A stretch of 64,000 nt of DNA from Roseiarcus sp963779095. GTDB taxonomy: Bacteria > Pseudomonadota > Alphaproteobacteria > Rhizobiales > Beijerinckiaceae. The stretch spans positions 372,001 to 436,000 of the forward strand of contig CAVZWU010000025.1 of assembly GCA_963779095.1 (NCBI GenBank). The letters run 5' to 3'. This document shows positions 8,257 to 18,911 of this stretch, piece after piece (positions within the stretch are counted from its first letter, which is position 1; each line of letters begins with the position of its first letter). The notes beneath the pieces were generated by a model. The model was not told where the DNA came from. It did no database searches and saw only the letters and a program-made list of their open reading frames with translations. A program made the position numbers and the translations under genes.

Positions 8257-8455
8257 ATGATGGGCTCGTCCGAATTTACGACATGGGTGGCGCTGGCCGG
8301 CGCCGCGATCGTCGCGGGCCTCGCCGCGATCTATTCGTCTTCGCCCTGGGTGCTGATCCTGGCGGCGCTGATCGGGGCGCTACCTCGGCTACAAGGGCGA
8401 ACGGGCGGGCCGGCGCTATCTTGAGCAGCGTCTGGCGCAGAAGCGCTCGAGATAG
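8257..8455 (+). CDS. Tiny membrane protein, indel-broken
   Basis: Starts at ATG 8257. The protein has one or two hydrophobic segments (VALAGAAIVAGLAAIYSS and WVLILAALIGA) and, after removing one inserted base near 8382, a basic tail YLGYKGERAGRRYLEQR that ends at TAG 8453-8455, about 65 aa in all. Read as given, it stops earlier. No family is recognised. A second, degraded copy lies at about 9043-9204 on the far side of the PRC-barrel gene. Confidence 0.55.
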
Positions 8456-8557
8456 CTCACAAGCTCCCTGTCGAGGCGCGCCTTGCCTTGCGCGGCGCCC
8501 GGAACCTTCCGACTCGCTTGGCGTTGAACCTCGGACAACAGCCAAGGAGCTATCCCG

Positions 8558-8935
8558 ATGGACACGGTCCAGGAAACATCGGCCCTTATCGCCGCTAATA
8601 AAGTCGAGGGCACGGATGTCTTCAACGCCGGCGGCGACCGGGTCGGCTCGATCCATGACCTGATGATCGACAAGCGAAGCGGTCTGGTCGCTTACGCAAT
8701 CATGGCGTTTGGCGGGTTCCTGGGGGTCTGGAACAGCTATCACCCGCTGCCCTGGTCGCTCCTGCATTACAACACGAACCTCGGCGGATATGTCGTCGAC
8801 ATCAAGCAGAGTGAGCTCGAAGACGCGCCGTCCTGTCAGCCCGGGACGGAACCGGCGTGGGGCGACCCCGAATACGAGCGCAGGCTTCACGCCCACTACG
8901 GCGTCAGTCCGAGACCGCTTGGCGGGCCGCTCTGA
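8558..8935 (+). CDS. PRC-barrel domain protein
   Basis: 125 aa with a PRC-barrel core: ALIAANKVEGTDVFNAGGDR, VGSIHDLMIDKRSGLVAYAI, FLGVWNSYHPLPWSLLHYN and GGYVVDIKQSELEDAP. PRC-barrel proteins act in RNA processing or as photosynthetic or stress-related adaptors; stand-alone copies in Rhizobiales have no defined role. AAGGAG lies a few bases before the ATG at 8558. A strong hairpin terminator follows at 8984. Confidence 0.88.
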   Translation: MDTVQETSALIAANKVEGTDVFNAGGDRVGSIHDLMIDKRSGLVAYAIMAFGGFLGVWNSYHPLPWSLLHYNTNLGGYVVDIKQSELEDAPSCQPGTEPAWGDPEYERRLHAHYGVSPRPLGGPL

Positions 8936-8983
8936 CGCTCGTGACGCGGTGGTGAGCCATTGGGGATTCGCCCGATGGCCAGA

Positions 8984-9012
8984 CAAGGCGGCGGCTCACT
9001 CCCGCCGCTTTG
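8984..9012 (+). terminator. Hairpin terminator after the PRC-barrel gene
   Basis: An 11-bp stem (CAAGGCGGCGG with CCGCCGCTTTG, one G-T wobble) and a 7-base loop, followed by TTCTTTG. It is placed about 50 bases after the PRC-barrel stop. Confidence 0.6.
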
Positions 9013-9042
9013 TTCTTTGCGGGAACGCGCGGGCTCGACCTT

Positions 9043-9204
9043 ATCCCGAACTCAGCAGCTTCGGCCGCCGCCGCTATCGCGGCGGGAGCAGCGGCGGTCT
9101 ATTCCTCGTCGTCATGGGTCTTCATCGCCGCGACGGCGTTGATCGGGGCCTTTCCCGGTTATACACGGAGCGGGTCGGCCGCCGCGCGGGGCCGGTCGGG
9201 ATAG
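9043..9204 (+). pseudogene. Remnant paralogue of the tiny membrane protein
   Basis: The translated segment AAIAAGAAAVYSSSSWVFIA then TALIGAFPGYTRSG parallels the protein at 8257 (AAIVAGLAAIYSSSPWVLI, then LAALIGA and GYKGE). There is no convincing start: the open frame begins inside the preceding terminator hairpin. The C-terminal part has lost the basic tail. It is best described as a degraded or indel-broken tandem relative. Confidence 0.45.
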
Positions 9205-9236
9205 CGTCACGCCCCTGCTCACCAAGGAAGCCGCCC

Positions 9237-9977
9237 ATGACTTTGAGGGTGATCGGGGTCGGATTGGGCCGGACGGGAACGCATTCGACCCAGCTCGCCC
9301 TCAATCAGCTCGGCTTGCCCTGCTATCACATGACGGAAGTGTTCCTGAACAAGGAAAACAAGTCGCATCTCGACTTCTGGCGCAAGGTCGCCAATTCGCC
9401 GCCGGGAACCCAGCATGACTGGGAATCGGTATTCGCCAAATATGCGGCGACCGTCGACAATCCCGGCTGCTGCGTCTGGCGCGAGCTCATGGCCGCCTAT
9501 CCGGACGCAAAGGTGCTGCTCACCCTGCACCCGCGCGGCGCGGAGGCGTGGTACCAGAGCACGATGGACACGATCTACTTCACCGAGTCCCGCTGGCAGT
9601 TCAAGGTGCTCGAAACGCTCACTCCCTTCGGCCGGAAATTCGGCGACATGAGCCGCAAGCTCGTCTGGGGCCGGACACTCAAGGGCGTGATGGACGACAA
9701 AGCCGCCGCGATGGCGCGCTATGACGCCTATGTCGACGAAGTGAAGGCGGCGGCGCCAGCGGACAAGCTGCTCATCTTCAAAGCAACCGACGGCTGGGAT
9801 CCCTTATGCGCATTCCTCGGCGTCGCCGCGCCGGTCACAAAATTCCCGAATGTGAACGATCGCGCCGAGTTCCAGAAGAATATCGCCGGAATGACCAATG
9901 GCGCCTACGTCATCCTGGGCGGGATCGCCGCCGCAGCACTCGTACTGCTCGGCGTCGCCTACTGGCTGCTGAGGTAG
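9237..9977 (+). CDS. Sulfotransferase-family protein with C-terminal membrane anchor
   Basis: 246 aa from ATG 9237. The N-terminal P-loop-like PAPS-binding motif VIGVGLGRTGTHSTQLAL, LDFWRKVANS, DAKVLLTLHPRGAEAWYQS and LLIFKATDGWDPLCAFL match the Sulfotransfer_4 family (also annotated as NAD-dependent epimerase-like). This family would transfer sulfate from PAPS to an unknown acceptor. The C-terminus is a hydrophobic helix, GAYVILGGIAAAALVLLGVA, which would tether it to the inner membrane. It is a stand-alone gene between the PRC-barrel gene and uvrA. Confidence 0.85.
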   Translation: MTLRVIGVGLGRTGTHSTQLALNQLGLPCYHMTEVFLNKENKSHLDFWRKVANSPPGTQHDWESVFAKYAATVDNPGCCVWRELMAAYPDAKVLLTLHPRGAEAWYQSTMDTIYFTESRWQFKVLETLTPFGRKFGDMSRKLVWGRTLKGVMDDKAAAMARYDAYVDEVKAAAPADKLLIFKATDGWDPLCAFLGVAAPVTKFPNVNDRAEFQKNIAGMTNGAYVILGGIAAAALVLLGVAYWLLR

Positions 9978-10003
9978 GGCGCTCTCCTGACGGAGAAGCG
10001 GAA

Positions 10004-12955
<2,952 letters not shown>

Positions 12956-13038
12956 GGCGGTTCCTGGAGGGCCCCTTCCTTAACGGTAATGCACGTCGGC
13001 GCGCGAATCGCGCTTGCGCGAGCCTCGCGCCGATGCTA

Positions 13039-13053
13039 GAACAAATGAAGAAC
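13039..13053. promoter_or_regulatory. LexA SOS box (GAAC-N7-GAAC) between uvrA and ssb
   Basis: GAACAAATGAAGAAC is an exact match to the direct-repeat LexA site of alphaproteobacteria, located 84 bases from the uvrA start and 206 bases from the ssb start. This is a classical arrangement for uvrA-ssb. Confidence 0.85.
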
Positions 13054-13258
13054 AAGGGCAAAGGCGCTTCCCGAGCGCCGGAGCCTGCGGTTTTGGTTAA
13101 TGTAGTCGCGGCGCCGCCTCTTCCCAAGCGTCGGGCGCGGCGACATGTGGATAAGCGTGAGCCGGCGGCGAATTGGGCGCTCATGCGCCGCCGCATTCGG
13201 CTAAAGCGATAGCGTGAGGACCGCGCGCCCTTCAATGGGCGGCGGCGAGGAGAGGATC

Positions 13259-13759
13259 ATGGCGGGCAGCGTCAACAAAGTCATTCTGGTCGGAAATCTG
13301 GGCAAGGATCCGGAGGTCCGACGGCTCAATTCCGGCGATCAGGTGGTGAACTTCTCGGTCGCCACTTCCGAGACCTGGCGCGACAAGAATTCGGGCGAGC
13401 GCAAGGAGCGCACCGAGTGGCACAATGTCGTGATCTTCAACGAGAATCTTGGCAAGGTCGCCGAGCAATATTGCAAGAAGGGCACGAAAGTGTACATCGA
13501 GGGCCAGCTGCAGACGCGCAAATGGCAGGACCAGAGCGGCGCCGACCGCTACACGACCGAGGTGGTGCTGCAGCGCTTCCGCGGCGAATTGCAATTGCTC
13601 GATTCGCGCGGCGGCGGCGCCGAGCGCGAAAGCTTCCCGGACGAGGGCGGAGGCCGCAGCTCCAGCTTCAACCGCGCCGCGGCGGGCGAGCGCCGCCCGG
13701 CGCTCTCCGGCGGGGGCGGCGCGGGCGCCGGGCCGATCGACGACGACATTCCGTTCTGA
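13259..13759 (+). CDS. ssb: Single-stranded DNA-binding protein
   Basis: 166 aa from ATG 13259. The OB fold starts MAGSVNKVILVGNLGKDPEV, with FSVATSETWRDKNSGERKER, TEWHNVVIFNENLGKVAEQY and GQLQTRKWQDQSGADRYTTE. The linker is Gly/Arg/Ser-rich and the acidic C-terminal tail is DDDIPF, which recruits partner proteins. It binds ssDNA in replication, recombination and repair. It is intact and divergent from uvrA with a shared SOS box. Confidence 0.97.
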   Translation: MAGSVNKVILVGNLGKDPEVRRLNSGDQVVNFSVATSETWRDKNSGERKERTEWHNVVIFNENLGKVAEQYCKKGTKVYIEGQLQTRKWQDQSGADRYTTEVVLQRFRGELQLLDSRGGGAERESFPDEGGGRSSSFNRAAAGERRPALSGGGGAGAGPIDDDIPF

Positions 13760-13780
13760 TCTCCCCTCTTCCCCTCATGC

Positions 13781-13828
13781 TGAGCCTGTCGAAGCATGAG
13801 CTTGTCGAAGCGTGAGCTTACCGAAGCA
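13781..13828. repeat. Three tandem 16-bp units after ssb
   Basis: TGAGCCTGTCGAAGCA, TGAGCTTGTCGAAGCG and TGAGCTTACCGAAGCA follow each other without gaps. The unit resembles the dispersed TGAGCYTGTCGAA repeat common between genes in GC-rich proteobacteria. It lies just after ssb. Confidence 0.75.
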
Positions 13829-13888
13829 GCGGGAGATGGGTGGGGGTGAGGGGGCACGCCGATTCAACTCACGGATGTGCCGACACCC

Positions 13889-14194
13889 TCACTCGCCACA
13901 CGCGCGCTCGTCCAGCCGTCGTCTTTCCTGTTCGGCAAAGGCGTGGGCGTGGCGCTTTTGGTCAAATCGGGTCCCGACGTATTGCGGAACATCCACGGCT
14001 GTGGGAGGCGACACCACGACGATCCATTGCTTCCCATTTTGATCAGGTTCTACCTGCACACTGAGATCGACGAAGTTGTAGGGTTCTATCTCTGCGTCGC
14101 AGACCGGGCATCGATCGTCGCAGGCGCATGACCATTCGTCGACCCAGCGCGCGTTGCACTCGTCGTGTCGATAAAAGTTTCGAAACCAAGCCAT
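13889..14194 (-). CDS. Small cysteine-rich protein, unknown function
   Basis: 101 aa from ATG 14194. The N-terminus MAWFRNFYRHDECNARWVDE is followed by WSCACDDRCPVCDAEIEPY. The spacing of C-x-C and C-x2-C could bind zinc in a ribbon-like fold. The C-terminal half is charged with no recognised domain. It is divergent from the DpnI-like gene, with only about 30-50 bases between starts, and shares its lower GC content. It may have been acquired together with that gene. No function is claimed. Confidence 0.7.
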   Translation of the reverse strand: MAWFRNFYRHDECNARWVDEWSCACDDRCPVCDAEIEPYNFVDLSVQVEPDQNGKQWIVVVSPPTAVDVPQYVGTRFDQKRHAHAFAEQERRRLDERACGE

Positions 14195-14245
14195 CGGTAT
14201 AACCTGCTCATGACGTTGGGTTGCGGATGATGGCGAGCCATCGTT

Positions 14246-15015
14246 TTGAAACTTGGATTTGGAGATTCTCCTCAAGCTGCTACGTCTCTGGGGCGCAAAC
14301 CGCCCGCGTCCTGACTGAGGACTGGGCAAGCAAGCAAGTCTTCTGTCCCAATTGCGGAAACGCCCACCTATCCCGCTTCGCAAACAACAGACCGGTCGCT
14401 GATCTCTTTTGCGGCCTCTGCAACGAGGAATTCGAGCTCAAGAGCCAGAAGGCGAGGTTTGGTGCGCGGATTGCTGACGGTGCCTACAGGACTATGTGCC
14501 AGCGGCTCGAGTCGCAAAATAACCCAAACCTCATCCTGCTCAATTACAGCCTAAGCAGGGGCGTCAACAACCTGTTCGTTGTGCCGAAGCACTTCTTTGT
14601 AAAGGATCTCATCGAGGAGCGAAAGCCTCTTAGGGAAGGAGCACGTCGAGCCGGTTGGGTAGGTTGCAACATTCTGCTCTCTCGCGTTCCCGACGCCGGG
14701 AAGATATTCATCGTGCGCGACGGAAACGTACTCGATCGGCAAGGCGTCCTGAATCGCTGGCGGCGCACAATCTTTCTCAGGTTTGAGAGCGACGCATCGC
14801 GGGGGTGGCTCCTCAACGTTCTACGATGTATCGAAACCATTGGGAGGAATGAGTTCGTTCTAGACGATGTATACGCTTTCGAGACGCACTTGAGCGGACT
14901 CTACCCCGTGAACCAACATGTCCGTCAGAAGATTCGGCAACAGTTGCAGGTCCTGCGCGATCGAGGCTTTATTGAATTCTTGGGTCGCGGTCGATACAGA
15001 TTAAACAGTCCCTGA
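14246..15015 (+). CDS. DpnI-like methyl-directed type IIM restriction endonuclease
   Basis: The protein aligns along its length with DpnI, which cuts GATC only when the adenine is methylated. Shared blocks are ARVLTEDW, FCPNCGN, NNRPVADLFC, CNEEFELKSQKA, ARRAGWVGCNI and a C-terminal winged-helix end VRQKIRQQLQVLRDRGFIEF. The PD-(D/E)XK residues are conserved with DpnI spacing (Asp in VAD, Glu 11 residues later in FELK, Lys two further), and two CxxC pairs could hold zinc. ATGs at 14227 and 14230 are in the main frame, but the family N-terminus is better matched by TTG 14246 in another frame (LKLGFGDSPQ), which joins the main frame after one missing A near 14273. No dpnC/dpnD homologues flank it. 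Its GC content is lower than that of the surroundings, suggesting transfer. Confidence 0.9.
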
Positions 15016-15054
15016 GGGCTGAGGCCGCAAGACGCACCCTGCGGAAACTCATCT

Positions 15055-15559
15055 ATGCCGGTCTTTGTCCTCCTCTTGCGCGCGGTCAATGTCGGGGGAA
15101 CCGGGAAATTGCCGATGAGCGAACTCAAGCGGCTGTGCGAAAAGACCGGATTCCGGAACGTCCGCACCTATATCGCCAGCGGCAATGTGGTGGCGGAGCG
15201 CGACGGCGTGGAGGCTGAGGCCAAAGCCGCTCTCGAGGCTGAACTTGAGGCTTACGCAGGGAAGCCGGTCGGCGTGATCGTCCGGACGGCCGCCGAGATG
15301 GCCAAGGTCGTGGCCTCGAACCCCTTCCCCAGCCGGGCCGCGAACCTGACGGTCGCCATCTTCCTCGACCACGCCCCGGCCCCGAACTCGCTGAAGACTG
15401 TCAAAGGCCGGGCGAACGAGGAGCTGCGGCGCGCGTGAGATCTATGTCCATTATCCGGACGGGATCGGCCGCTCGAAGCTCAACATCCCGGCCGCCCGGA
15501 TCGGAACCGCCCGGAATATGAACACCGTCGCCAGGCTCGCCGCGATGGCGGCGGAATGA
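15055..15559 (+). CDS. DUF1697 family protein (one frame break)
   Basis: Opens MPVFVLLLRAVNVGGTGKLP, then MSELKRLCEKTGFRNVRTYI and ASGNVVAERD, which are DUF1697 hallmarks. The direct frame stops at 15438. One missing base there lets the gene continue as EIYVHYPDGIGRSKLNIPAA and end at TGA 15557-15559 (ARLAAMAAE), the usual family length of about 168 aa. The function of DUF1697 is unknown. It follows the DpnI-like gene by about 40 bases. Confidence 0.85.
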
Positions 15560-16039
15560 GAAGCGCGCCTTCTCGTCGCCGGGCCGTCCGGCGACTGCAG
15601 GAGCATCACGAGGGCGCGCAGCCTCGGCGTCGAAAGCGGACCGTGCTGGCGGACTATTGATTGCAGAAAATCAGAAACAAGGCTATGATGCCTCATGGAA
15701 ATTTCTTGCTCTTCCGCCACGCAAAGATCGCCGGCTCTCCATTCGCGCGGAGCGAACTATGAGTACAAAGCGAGTGAAAAATTTTTATGATGAAATTCCC
15801 GTGTAACCCATTGAAAAGTCTCAATTCGGACGAGAGAATCCAAGGAAATCCAAATAAATCCAACCTCTTGGGCTGGGGTTTTCGCAGCGAAACAAGGACA
15901 AGCCAAGAAAACCCAAATTGCCCGGCCAGCTTGCACCGCGCCGCCACCAAGCGCCATTATAACAACTTAAGTCAGTGAAAAACACTAGGCGAGAACGATC
16001 ACTCCGTTCCTCCCCATCAGGCAACGCTGCGGAGCATCC
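15560..16039. other. 480-base noncoding stretch with attachment-site-like repeats
   Basis: No convincing gene is seen. It contains a core with CATTGAAAAGTC, a periodic heptamer array (separate entry), a short inverted repeat TTTCGC-A-GCGAAA near 15880, and AGTG-AAAAA-CACT near 15974. Base composition is AT-rich relative to the neighbouring genes. It marks the downstream edge of the DpnI island. Confidence 0.6.
15806..15916. repeat. Core plus heptamer array with 10-bp period (locus 1)
   Basis: A 21-base core containing CATTGAAAAGTC (15806-15826) is followed by AATCCAA at 15837, 15847 and 15857, exactly 10 bases apart. Related copies AAGCCAA (15900) and AACCCAA (15910) are again 10 apart. The same core, 18 of 21 identical, occurs at 49902 before a different heptamer array. 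The organisation resembles recombinase core and arm sites. No integrase gene is visible. Confidence 0.6.
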
Positions 16040-17444
16040 CTATGCTCGCACGGACTTCCGCGCCGGCTTGGCGGCGACCTTCGACGGCGGCTCGGCTTTA
16101 ACGACGCCCCTCGCCTTCACCAGCGCGGCGTGATCCTTGACCGTCTGCTCGGCATAGGCCATGGCGAACGACGCGAGCGCGTCGTCGAACGCGCCGTTCC
16201 TTCCCATGTAGCCGGCGATGACGGCCGGGTCGCCGGAGCGGGCGTGGGAGCGGGCGAGCGTCCGGCCGCACAGGCGCGCGTATTCCGATAGCGCCTGCTG
16301 CTCGGCGAGCTCGCTGACCGCGCCGAGCCGGCGATTCTTCAGGATGCGAACATAGAACTCGATCCCCAAGGGCTCGTCCGACGTCCAGCCGAGAAAGATG
16401 TCGCTCGCGGCCTGCATCATCCGCTGCCCCTCGACCACGCGCCTGCCCTGCGGGCCTCGGTAGGCGAAGTTCTCCGAAAGCCGCTCGAGGACCGAGCGTT
16501 GCGCCTGCTTGACTTGCAGGAAGAGCGGTTCGCCGTCGCCGCTGAGGAACAGTCCGACGACGCAGATCGTGCCGACCGAGCCGACGCCCACCGCCTTGAA
16601 AGCGACATCCATCAATCGATAGCGGTCGAGAAGAACCGTCCGGTCGGGCGTGAGCGTTTCGCGATAAAGCGTCGAACCCGCGAGCAAAGTCGATCTTCCG
16701 GCCTCCGAGCGTCTTCTTGGTGATGTGGAAGATCGTCGGCGGCTTGTCGGCGATCCTGGGTTCGCCGCCGGTGACGAGATGCGGAAAGTTGTCGTCCTTG
16801 TCGAGACCGCGGTGCTGAGCGTGCCGGATCACCGTTGAAAGGCTGCGCCGCAGCTCCGGACTCTCGATGTGCTTGAGCTGTTGCTCAAGATCGATCCGGC
16901 TGTGCCAGATCTCGCAGCGGAGACAGACTCCATGAGACGCGAACATGTGTTCGCGATAGGCGGTGACCGCGCCCGCCGCGAGGCTGCGCGCCCGCTTGTC
17001 CGACATGTCGGCCGCCCTGGCCGCGACGGCGACGCTGGCCGCCAGACGCTTGACGTCGACGGTGAAATCGACGCCCGGCAGCGTCTCGTCGAAATCGTTG
17101 ATGTCGAAGAGGATGGCGTCTTCGGGCGAATTGAACGCGCCGAAGTTCATCAGATGACAGTCGCCGCAGGCTTGCACCGGCGCGCCGGCGATCGGCTGAT
17201 GGGCGAGATCGGCCGCCATCACGGCCGCCGCGCCGCGCAGAAACCCGAACGGGTCCGCCATCATGCGCTTGTAGCGCTCAGGCAAAAGCGCGGGCACCCG
17301 CTCGGCGTCGGATTGCGCAAGGATGGCGACGGGGTCTCGATCCCGCGGACCGTGCAACTCCGCATGGGCTTCGCGCGGCGAGCGGACTCGCAACGCCCTG
17401 CCGTGCTCGTATCGATCGGTGCGATTGTTCAAAGCAGCGGCCAT
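16040..17444 (-). CDS. DUF2252 family protein (one frame break)
   Basis: Runs from ATG 17444 to 16040 with a +1 insertion near 16689. Upstream of the break are DUF2252 motifs RYKRMMADPFGFLRGAAAVM, ACGDCHLMNFGAFNSPED, LFDINDFDETLPGVDFTVDV; downstream are SVGTICVVGLFLSGDGEPLF, LQVKQAQRSVLERL and LARSHARSGDPAVIAGYMG. The family has a protein-kinase-like fold with unknown substrate. Total length, about 467 aa after correction, is normal. Its stop lies at the edge of the repeat-bearing noncoding stretch. Confidence 0.85.
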
Positions 17445-17555
17445 GGCGAAGATCCCCGGAGGAGAGGCGGGGTCCGGCGCAGATCCGCGAGGCGAACCGC
17501 TCCGCGGCTTACGAGCTCAATGGGTCCGCGTGAAGTCCCTGGACCGGAGCAAGCC

Positions 17556-17780
17556 TCACCACCGATAGCAGCGCAATGTTCCGTCGGGAGCGCGCACCGC
17601 CCGGTGGCCGGTTTTTCTCAGGCACCAGTTTTGATTTTGACCGCCCCATACGCAGTGGCCCCATCCGTTGCGATGACGGTTCGGACCGCAGCCGCCCAAG
17701 GCGAAAGCGGGGCTAACCGCTGAGGACAGGACGGCGGAAACAATCACCACGCCGATGAGCCTAATCGACAGTTTTTTCAT
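17556..17780 (-). CDS. Small secreted cysteine-rich protein
   Basis: 74 aa with a signal peptide (MKKLSIRLIGVVIVSAVLSS, cleavage likely after AFA) and a mature part of about 45 residues with GGCGPNRHRNGWGHC, NQNWCLRKTGHR and a final RCYRW. Four cysteines could form two disulfides in the periplasm. Similar GCGPxxHR-type small proteins are common in Rhizobiales and have no known function. GAGG lies upstream of the ATG, and a sigma-70-like promoter is visible at 17822-17849. Confidence 0.8.
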   Translation of the reverse strand: MKKLSIRLIGVVIVSAVLSSAVSPAFALGGCGPNRHRNGWGHCVWGGQNQNWCLRKTGHRAVRAPDGTLRCYRW

Positions 17781-17821
17781 GGGTCACCCTCAATTCTGGA
17801 CAGCGAAATTGAAGGAAAATA

Positions 17822-17849
17822 TTTATAGCGCAATCCTCCTTGCCGCCAA
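17822..17849 (-). promoter_or_regulatory. Sigma-70-like promoter for the small secreted protein
   Basis: On the minus strand, TTGGCG (17849-17844) and TATAAA (17827-17822) are separated by 16 bases, about 40 bases upstream of the start codon. Confidence 0.5.
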
Positions 17850-17927
17850 TCGAACTGAAAGGATAAAAAGCCTCGCGTCTCGCTCCCCTACGGCGATTGG
17901 AGCCCATGAGGTCCCCCTAGGCTTCGC

Positions 17928-18411
17928 ATGCCCCTCCCAGCCGATATCGCGCTCAAGACCATCGACGGCAAGCCGGCCGCGCTCAGCGATTTCGCCGGGC
18001 GAGGCGCTGCTCATCGTCAATGTCGCCAGCCGCTGTGGTTTTACGCCACAATATGCGGGCCTCGAGGCGGTGCACCGGCGCTTTCGCCAACAGGGCTTCG
18101 CCGTGCTCGGCTTCCCCTGCGACCAGTTCGGCCATCAGGAGCCGGGCGACGAGAGCGCGATCCAGACATTCTGCAAGGACAAGTACGACGTGACCTTCCC
18201 GATGTTCGCCAAGATCGAGGTCAACGGCCCAAACGCCCATCCGCTGTTCAAGGCGTTGAAAGAGGAGGCGCCCGGCCTTCTGGGCACGCGGGCGATCAAG
18301 TGGAACTTCACCAAGTTCCTGGTCGACAGGGAGCACCGTGTCGTGCGCCGCTACGCGCCCTCTGACAAGCCCGAGACGCTGGCCGAGGACATCCAGACGG
18401 CGCTCGGCTGA
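17928..18411 (+). CDS. Glutathione peroxidase (one frame break)
   Basis: Starts at ATG 17928 (MPLPADIALKTIDGKPAALS) and, after removing one G from the GGG near 18000, continues GEALLIVNVASRCGFTPQYA to the stop at 18411, about 160 aa. The catalytic Cys is in SRCGFT (a cysteine, not selenocysteine), with FPCDQFGHQEPG and the Trp/Asn of IKWNFTKFLVD completing the active site. It reduces peroxides, usually with thioredoxin or glutathione. It converges with the LprI-like gene without overlap once both frames are restored. Confidence 0.9.
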
Positions 18412-18417
18412 GTTCTC

Positions 18418-18811
18418 TCATGGCTCGGGGACAGGACAAGTCAGGTCGCCTTCCTCGCAATGCAGATATCAACTCGATGGCCTTCGTTCGTTCCAGCGTC
18501 TCCTTTTCGAGACACGACAGATACTCCATCGGATAGATAGAGCCGCCCTCGACCGCCGAGACCGCGAACTTGCATTCGGCGTCGCGGAAACCGATCCAGT
18601 CGCGTTCCGACGCGGCGAGAAGGTCCTTCTTCCTCCAGTCGTCCCCGAGCCGCCGAAGGACCCCGCGATAGGCGTCATTCAAGGCGTGGTCGGCCTTCTG
18701 AAAGGTGGCGTCGGCGCACCTGTTGAGGCCGAGTTGCGTCTGATCAGCGCAGTTCATCGCCGCGGCGGGGAAGGCGACCAAGAAGTAAATTGACGCGGAA
18801 AGAAAACGCAT
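18418..18811 (-). CDS. LprI/DUF1311-type secreted protein (one frame break)
   Basis: A signal peptide (MRFLSASIYFLVAFPAAAM) is followed by NCADQTQLGLNRCADATFQK, LNDAYRGVLRRLGDDWRKKD, LLAASERDWIGFRDAECKF and YLSCLEKETLERTKAIE. This is the LprI-type domain (DUF1311), some members of which inhibit lysozyme. A single-base break near 18470 shifts the end; in the corrected frame the tail is LHCEEGDLTCPVPEP with stop at 18418, adding the last conserved cysteine pair. Periplasmic location is expected. Confidence 0.85.
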
Positions 18812-18911
18812 GACGCTGATCCTTGTCGCGCCGCTTGATTCGTGAGGGTCGCTTCACCATAAGGGCGCTCGCGATTTGCAGCAAAGCGGGTGGAAACGCC
18901 CGTTTGGGGGG

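Noticed and set aside
15837..15863. The AATCCAA repeats as a CRISPR array
   Set aside because: Seven-base units with three-base spacers are far too short, and there are no cas genes.
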